A stretch of DNA of 64,000 nt, from the NCBI RefSeq assembly GCF_027497195.1, contig NZ_CP114905.1:2962001-3026000 (forward strand), written 5' to 3'. The stretch is from Streptomyces sp. WMMC500 (GTDB lineage: Bacteria; Actinomycetota; Actinomycetes; Streptomycetales; Streptomycetaceae). Below are positions 9,715 through 17,151 of this stretch, piece after piece; position 1 is the first letter of the stretch, and each line of letters starts with the position of its first letter. The notes under the pieces were generated by a model that worked only from the letters and a program-made list of their open reading frames with translations, made no database searches and was not told where the DNA came from. Position numbers and translations under genes: made by a program.

Positions 9715-10311
9715 CTAGTCGGTGCCGGACTGCGGACTGGTCGGGGGGCTGGTCGGCGAGGGGCGCGGGATGAACGGCAGGCTCTCGCCGGCGACCACAC
9801 CCTCCAGGTAGCCGCGGGCCCGCTCGGTGCGGGGGTAGGCGCCGACGAGGTCCCAGAAGCCGGGGCCGTGGCCCGGCACGAGCAGGTGGGCGAGCTCGTG
9901 GATCAGCACGTAGTCGATGACGTACTCGGGCATGCCCTTCAGCCGGTGCGAGAGGCGGATCGTGCCCTCGGCAGGGGTGCAGGAGCCCCAGCGGGTGTTC
10001 TGGTTGGTGACCCAGCGCACGCTGCTGGGCCTGGCCCGGCCGTCGAGGTACTGCGAGGACAGCCGCTGCGCGCGGTCGGCCAGCTCGGCGTCGCCCGGCA
10101 TCCGCCGGTTCTCCTGGGCCTGCAGCTTGTCGAGCATGACCGTCACCCAGCGCTGCTCCTCCGCCTCGCTCATGCGGGCGGGGATGAGGACGACGGTGCG
10201 GTCGCCCTCGCGGTATGCGGAAACGGTCCTGCGCCTGCGCGCGCTGCGTCTGACCTCGACCGCTCGCGACGGTTTCGGCCGTCCTGGGCTGTGCTCTGGG
10301 TCAGCGGGCAC
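9715..10311 (-). CDS. YgjP-like (DUF45/M48-type) metallopeptidase
   Basis: The 198-residue protein has the zinc-binding HELAH at about residues 137-141 followed by GHGPGFW, matching the YgjP/WLM-like metal-dependent peptidase family of unknown substrate. Upstream, NTRWGSCTPAEGTIRLSHRL is the family's conserved strand region. No signal peptide is seen, so it is probably cytoplasmic. The GTG at 10311 has no clear ribosome site but has TAACGT six bases upstream, as for a leaderless transcript. It converges on the Nudix gene with only 12 bases between stops. Confidence 0.9.
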   Translation of the reverse strand: MPADPEHSPGRPKPSRAVEVRRSARRRRTVSAYREGDRTVVLIPARMSEAEEQRWVTVMLDKLQAQENRRMPGDAELADRAQRLSSQYLDGRARPSSVRWVTNQNTRWGSCTPAEGTIRLSHRLKGMPEYVIDYVLIHELAHLLVPGHGPGFWDLVGAYPRTERARGYLEGVVAGESLPFIPRPSPTSPPTSPQSGTD

Positions 10312-10317
10312 GGCATG

Positions 10318-10323
10318 ACGTTA
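10318..10323 (-). promoter_or_regulatory. Possible leaderless -10 box (YgjP-like gene)
   Basis: TAACGT (TANNNT) stands six bases before the GTG start at 10311. Confidence 0.4.
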
Positions 10324-10480
10324 CCTGGTCAGGGGGGAGAAAGTCCCGGCCAGGAGCAGGTGTGCGACGTCGTCGCAGACGTCGCGGCCAATTCGTCATA
10401 CTTTTTCCGTCGCCTGTGGATAACTCATGATGTGGCGGGCCGGAGGGCTGGCAGAGTGGCGGAGGAACGAGGGGGGCGTA

Positions 10481-11701
10481 ATGCATCCGATGATCAAGCC
10501 GGCGCTGCGGCGGAGCTGGCGCGGCAGGCACACCGTGCAGATGGGCGTGACCAGGGCACATGCGGTGTCGATCCAACCCGTGGACGCGGCGACGGGGCTG
10601 TTCCTGCGCCGGCTGGACGGCACGCGCGGGCTGGATTCGCTGCGCCGCGAGGCGCACAGGTTCGGCCTCTCCGCCCGGTCGGTGGACACGCTCGTCGCCC
10701 GATTGACCCGGGCAGGGCTGATCGACGAGGGACCCCCCGCCCCGAAGGGCACCGTAACTCCCCGGGACGACCACCCGACCTCCACGGACCGTCCACGCCG
10801 CGTCCATCGTTCCCCGGGCGCCGGTCTCGTCGCACCGGCGGCGGCGGGGCCGGGCGGGCCGTCGACGTCCGGGGGGCGAAGGCCGGGCGGGGCGATACCG
10901 GCGCGGCTGCGGGGCGACCAGGCCTCGCTGTCCGTGGTGCACCCCGAGCCCGGGGCCGCCGTGGAGCGGCTGCGGGCGCGGCGGGGGCTGCGGGTGGTGG
11001 TGCGCGGCGCCGGGCGGGTGGGCGCCTCGGTGGCGGCACTGCTCTCCGCGGCGGGTGTCGGCGGTGTGGAGGTCGTCGACGGCGGCTGCGTCGAGCCGTG
11101 GGACGTGACGCCCGGCGGGGTGGGCGCGGGGGACGTCGGCCGGCGGCGGAGGGACGCGGCCCTGGGCGCGGTGCGGCGGGCCGGGCCGTGGCCGGCGGCG
11201 CGCGGCGGGGCCGCGGGCGGGGCGGTGTCGCTCGTGGTGCTGGCGCCGCGGGACGGGCTCGCCGCGTACGCGCCGGATCCGGAGATCGCGCTGCGGTACC
11301 GCGCGGCGGGCGTTCCGCACGTGTACGCGGGGGTGCTGGAGGGCACGGGGGTGGTGGGACCGCTCGTGCTGCCGGGTGGTTCCGCGTGCGCGGGCTGCCT
11401 CGCGGCGGCCCGGGCGGAGCGGGAGCCGGAGTGGCCGCGGATGCTCGCCCAGTGGCGGGCCGGAGGTGATCGGGAGGGGGTCGCCGCGTGCGATGTGGCG
11501 TTGGCGACAATGGTGGCGGGACTGACTGCCGCCCACGCGCTGACCTTTCTCGACGGGCGGCTGCCGGTCTGCACGGGGGCCCGGCTGGAGTTCGCACTGC
11601 CGGGTCTGGCCTGGGAGTTGACGGAGCTCGATCCACACCCGAGGTGCGGGTGCGGTGCGGCGGCAGCCGCTGACCGGGATACGGGAGTGGCCCATGTCTG
11701 A
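10481..11701 (+). CDS. ThiF-family adenylyltransferase-like protein with N-terminal winged-helix-like domain
   Basis: The 406-residue protein has a ThiF/E1 Rossmann core in its C-terminal half: LRVVVRGAGRVGASVAAL, then VEVVDGGCVEPWDV, and paired cysteines in SACAGCLAA and PRCGCG that resemble the structural zinc site of E1 enzymes. The N-terminal 90 residues (LFLRRLDGTRGLDSLRREA, then LVARLTRAGLIDEG) look like the small winged-helix seen in peptide-binding partners of RiPP cyclodehydratases. A 60-residue Pro/Gly-rich linker lies between. ATG 10481 follows a G-rich Shine-Dalgarno; starts at 10427 are possible. The stop overlaps the ABC1 kinase gene by eight bases. The substrate is unknown. Confidence 0.85.
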   Translation: MHPMIKPALRRSWRGRHTVQMGVTRAHAVSIQPVDAATGLFLRRLDGTRGLDSLRREAHRFGLSARSVDTLVARLTRAGLIDEGPPAPKGTVTPRDDHPTSTDRPRRVHRSPGAGLVAPAAAGPGGPSTSGGRRPGGAIPARLRGDQASLSVVHPEPGAAVERLRARRGLRVVVRGAGRVGASVAALLSAAGVGGVEVVDGGCVEPWDVTPGGVGAGDVGRRRRDAALGAVRRAGPWPAARGGAAGGAVSLVVLAPRDGLAAYAPDPEIALRYRAAGVPHVYAGVLEGTGVVGPLVLPGGSACAGCLAAARAEREPEWPRMLAQWRAGGDREGVAACDVALATMVAGLTAAHALTFLDGRLPVCTGARLEFALPGLAWELTELDPHPRCGCGAAAAADRDTGVAHV

Positions 11702-13094
11702 CCTTCCGCGCAAGGCGATCACGCGTACGGCCAGGCTGGCCTCGCTGCCTGTGGGCTTCGCCGGCCGCGCCACCTGGGGACTCGGCAAGCGGCTCGGCGG
11801 CCGGCCGGCGGAGCTGGTCGCCCGGGAGGTCCAGCAGCGCACCGCCGAGCAGTTGTTCAAGACGCTGGGCGAGCTGAAGGGCGGGGCGATGAAGTTCGGG
11901 CAGGCGCTGTCCGTCTTCGAGTCCGCGCTGCCGGAGGAGATAGCGGGGCCCTACCGCGCGGCCCTGACCAAGCTGCAGGAGGCGGCGCCGCCGATGCCGG
12001 TGCGCACGGTGCACGGTGCGCTGGCGGAGCGGCTGGGCGCGGACTGGCGCGATCTCTTCCTGGAGTTCGAGGACGCGCCCGCGGCGGCGGCGTCGATCGG
12101 GCAGGTGCACCGGGCGGTGTGGCACGACGGCCGCGAGGTCGCGGTCAAGGTGCAGTACCCGGGCGCCGGCAAGGCGCTGCTGTCCGACCTGGCGCAGTTG
12201 GGCCGCTTCGCGCGGCTGCTGGGTCCGCTGGTGCCGGGGCTGGACATCAAGCCGCTGATCCAGGAGCTGCGGGACCGGGTCTCGGAGGAGCTGGACTACG
12301 AGCTGGAGGCCCGGGCCCAGAGCACGTACGCGGAGGAGTTCGCGGGCGATCCGGACGTCCTCGTGCCGGACGTGGTGCACCAGGCGGACCAGGTGCTGGT
12401 CACCGAGTGGCTGGACGGCGTGCCGGTGTCGGAGCTGATAGCGAAAGGCTCGCGGGAGGAGCGGGACCGGGTGGGCCAGTTGCTGGCGCGGTTCCTCTTC
12501 GCCGGCACGGCGCGCACGGGGCTGCTGCACGCCGATCCGCACCCGGGCAACTTCCGGCTGGTGAAGGAGGGCGAGCCGGAGGAGTGGCGGCTCGGGGTGA
12601 TGGACTTCGGCACGGTGGACCGGCTGCCGGGCGGGCTGCCGGAGGAGATCGGGGTCGCGCTCGGGATGACGCTGGAGGGGCGGGCGGACGACGTCTACGA
12701 GCTGCTGCGCGAGCAGGGGTTCGTGAAACCGGACGTCGAGCTGGACCCGGAGGCGGTGCTCGACTATCTGCTGCCGATCATCCAGCCGGCGGCGGTCGCG
12801 GAGTTCGCCTTCAGCCGGGAGTGGATGCGTACCCAGGCGGCCCGGATCGCCGATCCCCGCAATCCCGCGCACCAGTTGGGCCGGCAGCTCAACCTGCCGC
12901 CGTCGTATCTGCTCATCCACCGGGTGACGCTCAGCACCATCGGGGTGCTCTGCCAGCTCGGCGCCGAGGTGCGGATGCGCGAGGAACTGACCGAGTGGCT
13001 GCCGGGCTTCGCCGAGTACGCCGAAGGGGGCCGTCCGGAGGACGACCCCCACGAGGGTGCGGCGACGGAGGACCCGGCGACGGCGACCGCCTGA
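11694..13094 (+). CDS. ABC1/UbiB-family atypical kinase
   Basis: The 466-residue protein is an ABC1 (AarF/UbiB) kinase. The signature KFGQ is at residues 67-70, the Ala-rich nucleotide loop AAAASIGQVHRA near 125, the catalytic HADPHPGNF near 280 and the metal-binding DFG in VMDFGTVDR near 305. Family members support lipid or quinone homeostasis through ATPase activity rather than classical protein phosphorylation. There are no clear membrane helices. ATG 11694 has GGGAG seven bases upstream and lies inside the end of the ThiF gene, so the two are coupled; the same pair occurs beside whiB7 in mycobacteria. Confidence 0.95.
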   Translation: MSDLPRKAITRTARLASLPVGFAGRATWGLGKRLGGRPAELVAREVQQRTAEQLFKTLGELKGGAMKFGQALSVFESALPEEIAGPYRAALTKLQEAAPPMPVRTVHGALAERLGADWRDLFLEFEDAPAAAASIGQVHRAVWHDGREVAVKVQYPGAGKALLSDLAQLGRFARLLGPLVPGLDIKPLIQELRDRVSEELDYELEARAQSTYAEEFAGDPDVLVPDVVHQADQVLVTEWLDGVPVSELIAKGSREERDRVGQLLARFLFAGTARTGLLHADPHPGNFRLVKEGEPEEWRLGVMDFGTVDRLPGGLPEEIGVALGMTLEGRADDVYELLREQGFVKPDVELDPEAVLDYLLPIIQPAAVAEFAFSREWMRTQAARIADPRNPAHQLGRQLNLPPSYLLIHRVTLSTIGVLCQLGAEVRMREELTEWLPGFAEYAEGGRPEDDPHEGAATEDPATATA

Positions 13095-13141
13095 CCGGAC
13101 CGTCAGGCCCGGCCGCCGGCGGCCGGAGCCGTGGTCGCCGC

Positions 13142-13171
13142 CGGCCGGGCACTCGCGGTGCGGCCCGGCCG
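13142..13171. terminator. Bidirectional hairpin between ABC1 kinase and convergent small gene
   Basis: A 9-bp stem (CGGCCGGGC at 13142-13150 with GCCCGGCCG at 13163-13171) lies directly before the stop codon of the minus-strand gene. Confidence 0.6.
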
Positions 13172-13420
13172 TTACTGCATGACCGCCATGGCCAGCGCGC
13201 GCCGGGCGCGCATGTGCGCGCGCTCGGCCCGGCGCTGCATCCGCCGGGCGGCGATCAGTCGCAGGGCCCTGCGTTCCTGTTCGGCAGCCGCCACCCGGTC
13301 CCGATACTGGGCCCGGGCGAGGGCTTCTGGCATGAGTTGCATCTCAAGGTTCCTGTTCTGGCGCTCGTCGTAGGCGCCTGCTTCGTGACGTGCTGCGGGG
13401 TAGTCGGTGGACGGGCTCAT
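13172..13420 (-). CDS. Small basic hypothetical protein downstream of wblC
   Basis: The 82-residue product starts MSPSTDYPAARHEAGAYDER and ends in an Arg/Ala-rich helix (RRMQRRAERAHMRARRALAM). It has no cysteine, signal peptide or membrane segment; the second half would form one long amphipathic helix, possibly RNA- or membrane-surface-binding. ATG 13420 has AGGAA nine bases upstream; an upstream GTG/ATG frame to 13483 overlaps wblC and is less likely. It lies 59 bases after wblC on the same strand and is probably co-transcribed. I recognise no family. Confidence 0.65.
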   Translation of the reverse strand: MSPSTDYPAARHEAGAYDERQNRNLEMQLMPEALARAQYRDRVAAAEQERRALRLIAARRMQRRAERAHMRARRALAMAVMQ

Positions 13421-13479
13421 CGTCGATTCCTGCTCTGCCGGTGCGTGTGCGCGGGGACGGTCGATCGTGCCGTGGGCGT

Positions 13480-13845
13480 TCATGCCACGACCGGGTTCTT
13501 CCGCGGACGCCCACGCGGCCGCTTGCGCGGCACGACCACACCCTGGACGAACAGCTCGCCGCCCCAGACGCCCCAGGGCTCGCGGCGCTCCTTCGCCCCC
13601 GCGAGGCAGGCCTCACGGACGGGGCAGGTCTGGCAGAGGGACTTGGCGTACTCGACGTCCGCCGGAGTCTCCGCGAAGAACACCTCGGGGTCGTAGCTCC
13701 GGCAGGGCACGAGGTCGCCGAGCGCGTCGATGCGCTCGTCGAGCTCGGTGAGAGCGGTCAACTGGGTCAAGGGGACCTCCAGGTCTGTGGTGCCGGGCAC
13801 GGGGTCGGGCGTGGGCCTGTGCGGGGTGTGCACGGGGAGGGACAC
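13480..13845 (-). CDS. wblC: WhiB7-type transcription factor WblC
   Basis: The 121-residue protein has the four cysteines of a WhiB iron-sulfur domain (VPCRSYD, then SLCQTCPVREAC), the EPWGVWGGE turn that contacts the sigma factor, and a C-terminal AT-hook RGRPRKNP that marks the WhiB7/WblC subfamily. WhiB7 works with the housekeeping sigma factor at promoters with an AT-rich stretch above -35 and activates intrinsic antibiotic resistance genes after ribosome stress. GTG 13845 has AAGGA nine bases upstream; the open frame continues to 13962 through the terminator hairpin, so the short start is preferred. The long leader upstream carries the attenuator described separately. Confidence 0.95.
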   Translation of the reverse strand: MSLPVHTPHRPTPDPVPGTTDLEVPLTQLTALTELDERIDALGDLVPCRSYDPEVFFAETPADVEYAKSLCQTCPVREACLAGAKERREPWGVWGGELFVQGVVVPRKRPRGRPRKNPVVA

Positions 13846-13889
13846 GGTTCCGTCCTTGCTCGTCGTGTTGATCAAGTTCTGCGTTGGGC

Positions 13890-13932
13890 AAATCAAAAGG
13901 GCCGCGGATCCCGGTTCGGGTTCCGCGGCCCT
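13890..13932 (-). terminator. Intrinsic terminator inside the wblC leader
   Basis: On the minus strand AGGGCCGCGG pairs with CCGCGGCCCT (13932-13923 with 13907-13898), with an inner CCCG/CGGG pair, and is followed at once by TTTTGATTT. It lies between the upstream ORF and wblC, so it would stop wblC transcription by default. T-tracts are rare in this genome, which makes the site stand out. Confidence 0.8.
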
Positions 13933-13979
13933 GGAAGGTGCCGTCTCGATCGGTTTGATCAAGATGGTTCTTTCCAGGG
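13929..13979 (-). promoter_or_regulatory. Candidate antiterminator of the wblC attenuator
   Basis: CCCTGGAA at the 3' end of the upstream ORF (13979-13972) is complementary to TTCCAGGG (13936-13929), which overlaps the first arm of the terminator. The two pairings exclude each other. The upstream ORF stop (13961-13959) lies between the arms, so a ribosome finishing the ORF would cover the first arm and favour termination, while lack of translation would favour readthrough. This matches the published idea that wblC/whiB7 is induced by translation inhibitors through leader attenuation; the exact pairing here is my inference. Confidence 0.6.
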
Positions 13980-14282
13980 ATCAGGCCCGCGGAAGGCCCG
14001 CATGTGCTGCGTCGTGGCCGCAATGCCGCCTGCAAAGGCGCCATTGGCCCACTCCTGCTGGAGGTCGGCACCCGCTGCCGCCGCCGCATAGGCCGGAGCC
14101 TGCGCCGCTGCTACCAGGAGTGCCTTGGTCGGTCGCTCGTCACGGATGTCGGCGCCCAGACCGCCGCGGACACCGGACACACCGGTGGCGCGAAGCTGAG
14201 CGGCGGAGACCGCGAGCAGGCAGGAGGAGACGACCTCACGACCGGCGGCAGCACGACCGTCAAGTTTCGTGATGGTGATCAT
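13959..14282 (-). CDS. 107-codon upstream ORF in the wblC leader
   Basis: An ATG at 14282 preceded by GAGGAGGAG (an exceptionally strong ribosome site) opens 107 codons starting MITITKLDGRAAAGREVV and ending RAFRGPDPWKEPS. It uses several CGT, GGT, GCT and CTT codons, unlike its GC3-rich neighbours, as in highly expressed genes or in a sequence constrained at the RNA level. The composition is Ala-rich with one Cys and no membrane helix. I do not recognise the family. Because its last codons form one arm of the antiterminator, translation of this ORF probably matters more than the product; a real protein function is also possible. Confidence 0.6.
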   Translation of the reverse strand: MITITKLDGRAAAGREVVSSCLLAVSAAQLRATGVSGVRGGLGADIRDERPTKALLVAAAQAPAYAAAAAGADLQQEWANGAFAGGIAATTQHMRAFRGPDPWKEPS

Positions 14283-14388
14283 GGGGTTCTCCTCCTCTCT
14301 GGTCTCGTCGGACCGGCGAGCCGGTCCAAGGTCTCCTAGTACAACACGGAATCACCGGCTCCGTGAAGAGCTGTTCTTCCGTGCCGGA

Positions 14389-14427
14389 AGGCTATGAGGC
14401 TACTCCCGGGGATCGCAAACCATTTTT
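14389..14427 (-). promoter_or_regulatory. Candidate wblC leader promoter with WhiB7-type AT-rich element
   Basis: On the minus strand TTGCGA (14418-14413) and TAGCCT (14394-14389) are 18 bases apart. AAAAATGG stands immediately upstream of the -35, and another A/T-rich run is at 14433-14440. An AT-rich box abutting -35 is the known mark of WhiB7-dependent promoters, so autoregulation is likely. It would give a leader of about 540 bases. Confidence 0.5.
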
Positions 14428-14451
14428 CGGGGAATTTTTTTCCGGACCCCG

Positions 14452-16689
14452 TCAGGCGTCCTCGGCGGGCCCGCCGGACGGCTCGCGACCCGCGCACAGA
14501 TCCAGGACATCGGCGCCATATCGGTCGAGCTTGCGCTTGCCCACACCCGAAATGACCGACAGTTCCTGCTCGTTGACCGGCATGGCCTCGGCGATGGCGA
14601 TCAGGGTCTTGTCGGTGAAGACGCAGTACGCGGGCTGGCCCAGATGCCGCGCCTGGACCGCGCGCCAGTCGCGCAGCCGCTCGTACAGCCCCTCGTCCAT
14701 GTCCGAGGGGCAGTCCTCGCAGCGCATCAGCTTGATCTCGCCGGCGTCCGTCAGCGTCCGCCCGCAGACCCGGCAGCGCACCGGACCGCGGTGCCGGCGC
14801 CGCGCGGCCGCACCCCGTTCCGCACCACCGCGCTCGACGCCGCCCCGCGCCACCGCCCCGGCGGCGCCGCCGCGCCCGGAGCCCGGCCGCAGCCCGGTCA
14901 GGAAGCGGCTCGGGCGCCGCGAGGCGCGCCCGCCCGGCGACCGGGCCTGCGCCCAGGACAGCGACAGGTGCACCCGGGCCCGGGTGATCCCGACGTAGAG
15001 CAGCCGGCGCTCCTCCTCGATCTGCTCGGGAGTCTTCGCGTACGTGATCGGCAGCATGCCCTCCGTGAGCCCCACCAGGAACACCGCGTCCCACTCCAGG
15101 CCCTTCGCGGTGTGCAGTGAGGCGAGCGTCACCCCCTCGACCGTCGGCGCGTGCTGCGCCGCGGCCCGCTCCGCCAGCTCCTCGACCAGGTCGCCCAGCG
15201 CCGCCCCCGGCCGGGCACGCGCGAAGTCCTCGGCCAGCCGCACCAGCGCGGCCAGCGACTCCCAGCGGTCCCGCGCCGCGCCCGAGCCCGCCGGCGCCTC
15301 GGCGGACCAGCCCATCGTCCCCAGCACGGCCCGCACCTGCGCGGCCAGGTCGCCGTCCCGGCCGGCCTCGTCGAGCAGCGCGTCGTTCTTGCCGGCCACC
15401 GCCGCACCGCGCAGCTTGACCCCGGCCTCGCGCACCTCGGGCCGCTCGAAGAACCGCTCGGCACCACGCATCTGGTACGGCACGGAGAGGTCGGCGAGCG
15501 CCTGCTCGTAGACCTCGGACTGGGCGTTGATCCGGTACAGCACGGCGATCGAGCTGGGCGCCACGCCCGCGTCGATGAGCCGGCGGATGTGCCGGGCGGT
15601 GCCCTCGGCCTCGGCGGGCTCGTCCGCGTACTCCGCGAAGGCCGGCTCCGGGCCCGCCTCGCGCTGCGCGACCAGCTCCAGCCGGGCGGCGGCGGCCCGG
15701 CCGGTGGCCTGGGCCAGCACGCCGTTGGCCAGGTGGACGACCTGGGGGGTGGAGCGGTAGTCGCGGACGAGCTTGACGACCGTGGCGCCCGGGTGCCGGA
15801 TGCGGAAGTCCAGCAGGTGGTCGGGGGTGGCGCCGGTGAAGGAGTAGATCGTCTGGCTGGCGTCGCCGACGACGCACAGGCTGTCCCGGCCGCCGAGCCA
15901 CAGCTCCAGCAGCCGCTGCTGCAGCGGGCTGACGTCCTGGTACTCGTCGACGACGAAGTGCTGATACTGCTGCTGCACCTGCTCGGCGATGTCCGGCCGG
16001 TCCTGGAGCACGCCCACGGTGAGCAGCAGCACGTCCTCGAAGTCGATGACGCCGCGGTCGCGCTTCAACTGCTCGTACCCCCGGTAGATCCCGGCGATCT
16101 CCGCCGGGTCGCGCGGGGCGTCGCGGCCGGCCTTGGCCGTCGCCGCCGCGTAGTCCTCGGGGACGGTCTGCGTGACCTTCGCCCACTCCAGCTCGCCGGT
16201 GACGTCCCGCAGCTCGTTGCGGTCGAGCCGGACGCGGGCGCGCGCCGCGGCCTCCGCGACCAACTGGATCTTGCGCTCCAGCAGCCGGGGCAGCTCACCG
16301 CCGACGGCCCGGGGCCAGAAGTACTGCAACTGCCGCAGCGCGGCGGAGTGGAACGTCCGCGCCTGCACGCCCGGGGCGCCGAGCTGGCGCAGCCGGCCGC
16401 GCATCTCGCCGGCCGCCCGGTTCGTGAACGTGACGGCCAGCACGCTCGCCGGCTGCAGCACGCCGGCCCGCACCCCGTACGCGATGCGGTGCGTGATGGC
16501 GCGCGTCTTGCCCGTGCCCGCGCCGGCCAGCACGCACACCGGACCGCGCAGCGCCGTGGCCACCTCGCGCTGCTCCGGGTCGAGCCCGGCCAGCACCGCG
16601 TCCGCCGAGCCCGGGACGGCGGGGAACTCCGTGGGCTCCGTGGACAGGGAGGGCTGCGAGGACGGCGGGGGCTGCGGTGCTGCTGTCAC
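14452..16689 (-). CDS. uvrD2: UvrD2-type DNA helicase with HRDC domain
   Basis: The 745-residue superfamily 1 helicase has Walker A GAGTGKT near residue 55, motif II DEYQDVS near 250, and later helicase motifs such as SLHTAKGLEWDAVFLVG near 525. The C-terminal part has a four-cysteine knuckle (CRVCGRTL, then MRCEDCPS) and an HRDC domain (VISGVGKRKLDRYGADVLDL), the layout of mycobacterial UvrD2, a 3'-5' DNA translocase involved in genome maintenance. The start is a GTG at 16689 with a weak ribosome site. It lies upstream of wblC on the same strand, as in mycobacteria. Confidence 0.95.
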   Translation of the reverse strand: MTAAPQPPPSSQPSLSTEPTEFPAVPGSADAVLAGLDPEQREVATALRGPVCVLAGAGTGKTRAITHRIAYGVRAGVLQPASVLAVTFTNRAAGEMRGRLRQLGAPGVQARTFHSAALRQLQYFWPRAVGGELPRLLERKIQLVAEAAARARVRLDRNELRDVTGELEWAKVTQTVPEDYAAATAKAGRDAPRDPAEIAGIYRGYEQLKRDRGVIDFEDVLLLTVGVLQDRPDIAEQVQQQYQHFVVDEYQDVSPLQQRLLELWLGGRDSLCVVGDASQTIYSFTGATPDHLLDFRIRHPGATVVKLVRDYRSTPQVVHLANGVLAQATGRAAAARLELVAQREAGPEPAFAEYADEPAEAEGTARHIRRLIDAGVAPSSIAVLYRINAQSEVYEQALADLSVPYQMRGAERFFERPEVREAGVKLRGAAVAGKNDALLDEAGRDGDLAAQVRAVLGTMGWSAEAPAGSGAARDRWESLAALVRLAEDFARARPGAALGDLVEELAERAAAQHAPTVEGVTLASLHTAKGLEWDAVFLVGLTEGMLPITYAKTPEQIEEERRLLYVGITRARVHLSLSWAQARSPGGRASRRPSRFLTGLRPGSGRGGAAGAVARGGVERGGAERGAAARRRHRGPVRCRVCGRTLTDAGEIKLMRCEDCPSDMDEGLYERLRDWRAVQARHLGQPAYCVFTDKTLIAIAEAMPVNEQELSVISGVGKRKLDRYGADVLDLCAGREPSGGPAEDA

Positions 16690-16869
16690 CCCGCCATGCT
16701 GCCAGGTCTGCCGGGACCGGTGTGCCGGTTGTCCACAGGCCCGTCGTGAGCGGGCCGGTTGTCCACAGACCGCCGGGCGGTACTACGGGAATGGCGGCGT
16801 CCCCGGGTACGTTCACTCTCCGGAACAGACCGCGCCGCGACCCGGCCGACCCCGAAGGAGCGCAGCGAC

Positions 16870-17127
16870 ATGGCGGGCACCGTCACGATGTACAGCACCA
16901 CCTGGTGCGGCTACTGCCGCCGGCTCAAGAGCCAGATGGACCGCGAGGGCATCCCGTTCGAGGAGATCAACATCGAGCAGGACCCGGACTCCGCCGCCTA
17001 CGTCGAGAGCGTGAACAACGGCAACCAGCTCGTGCCCACCGTCGTCGTGGTGCCGCGGCAGGGCGGCGAGTCCGTCGCCATGCCGAACCCGTCGCTGGCC
17101 CAGGTCAAGGCCGCCCTCGGCGCCTGA
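16870..17127 (+). CDS. Mycoredoxin (glutaredoxin-like mycothiol-dependent reductase)
   Basis: The 85-residue protein has a thioredoxin fold with active site TTWCGYCRRLK at residues 10-20 and the cis-Pro stretch QLVPTVVV near residue 58. Mycoredoxins reduce mycothiol mixed disulfides in Actinobacteria, which lack glutathione. ATG 16870 follows GAAGGAG at nine bases. It is divergent from uvrD2 and convergent with nudC. Confidence 0.93.
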   Translation: MAGTVTMYSTTWCGYCRRLKSQMDREGIPFEEINIEQDPDSAAYVESVNNGNQLVPTVVVVPRQGGESVAMPNPSLAQVKAALGA

Positions 17128-17128
17128 C

Positions 17129-17146
17129 GCCGCGGCGCTCCGCGGC
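17129..17146. terminator. Short hairpin between mycoredoxin and nudC
   Basis: GCCGCGG (17129-17135) pairs with CCGCGGC (17140-17146) between the converging stops. Confidence 0.45.
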
Positions 17147-17151
17147 GGCCG

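Noticed and set aside
13846..13962. N-terminal extension of WblC to 160 residues
   Set aside because: It would run through the T-tailed terminator hairpin and has no ribosome site at its start.
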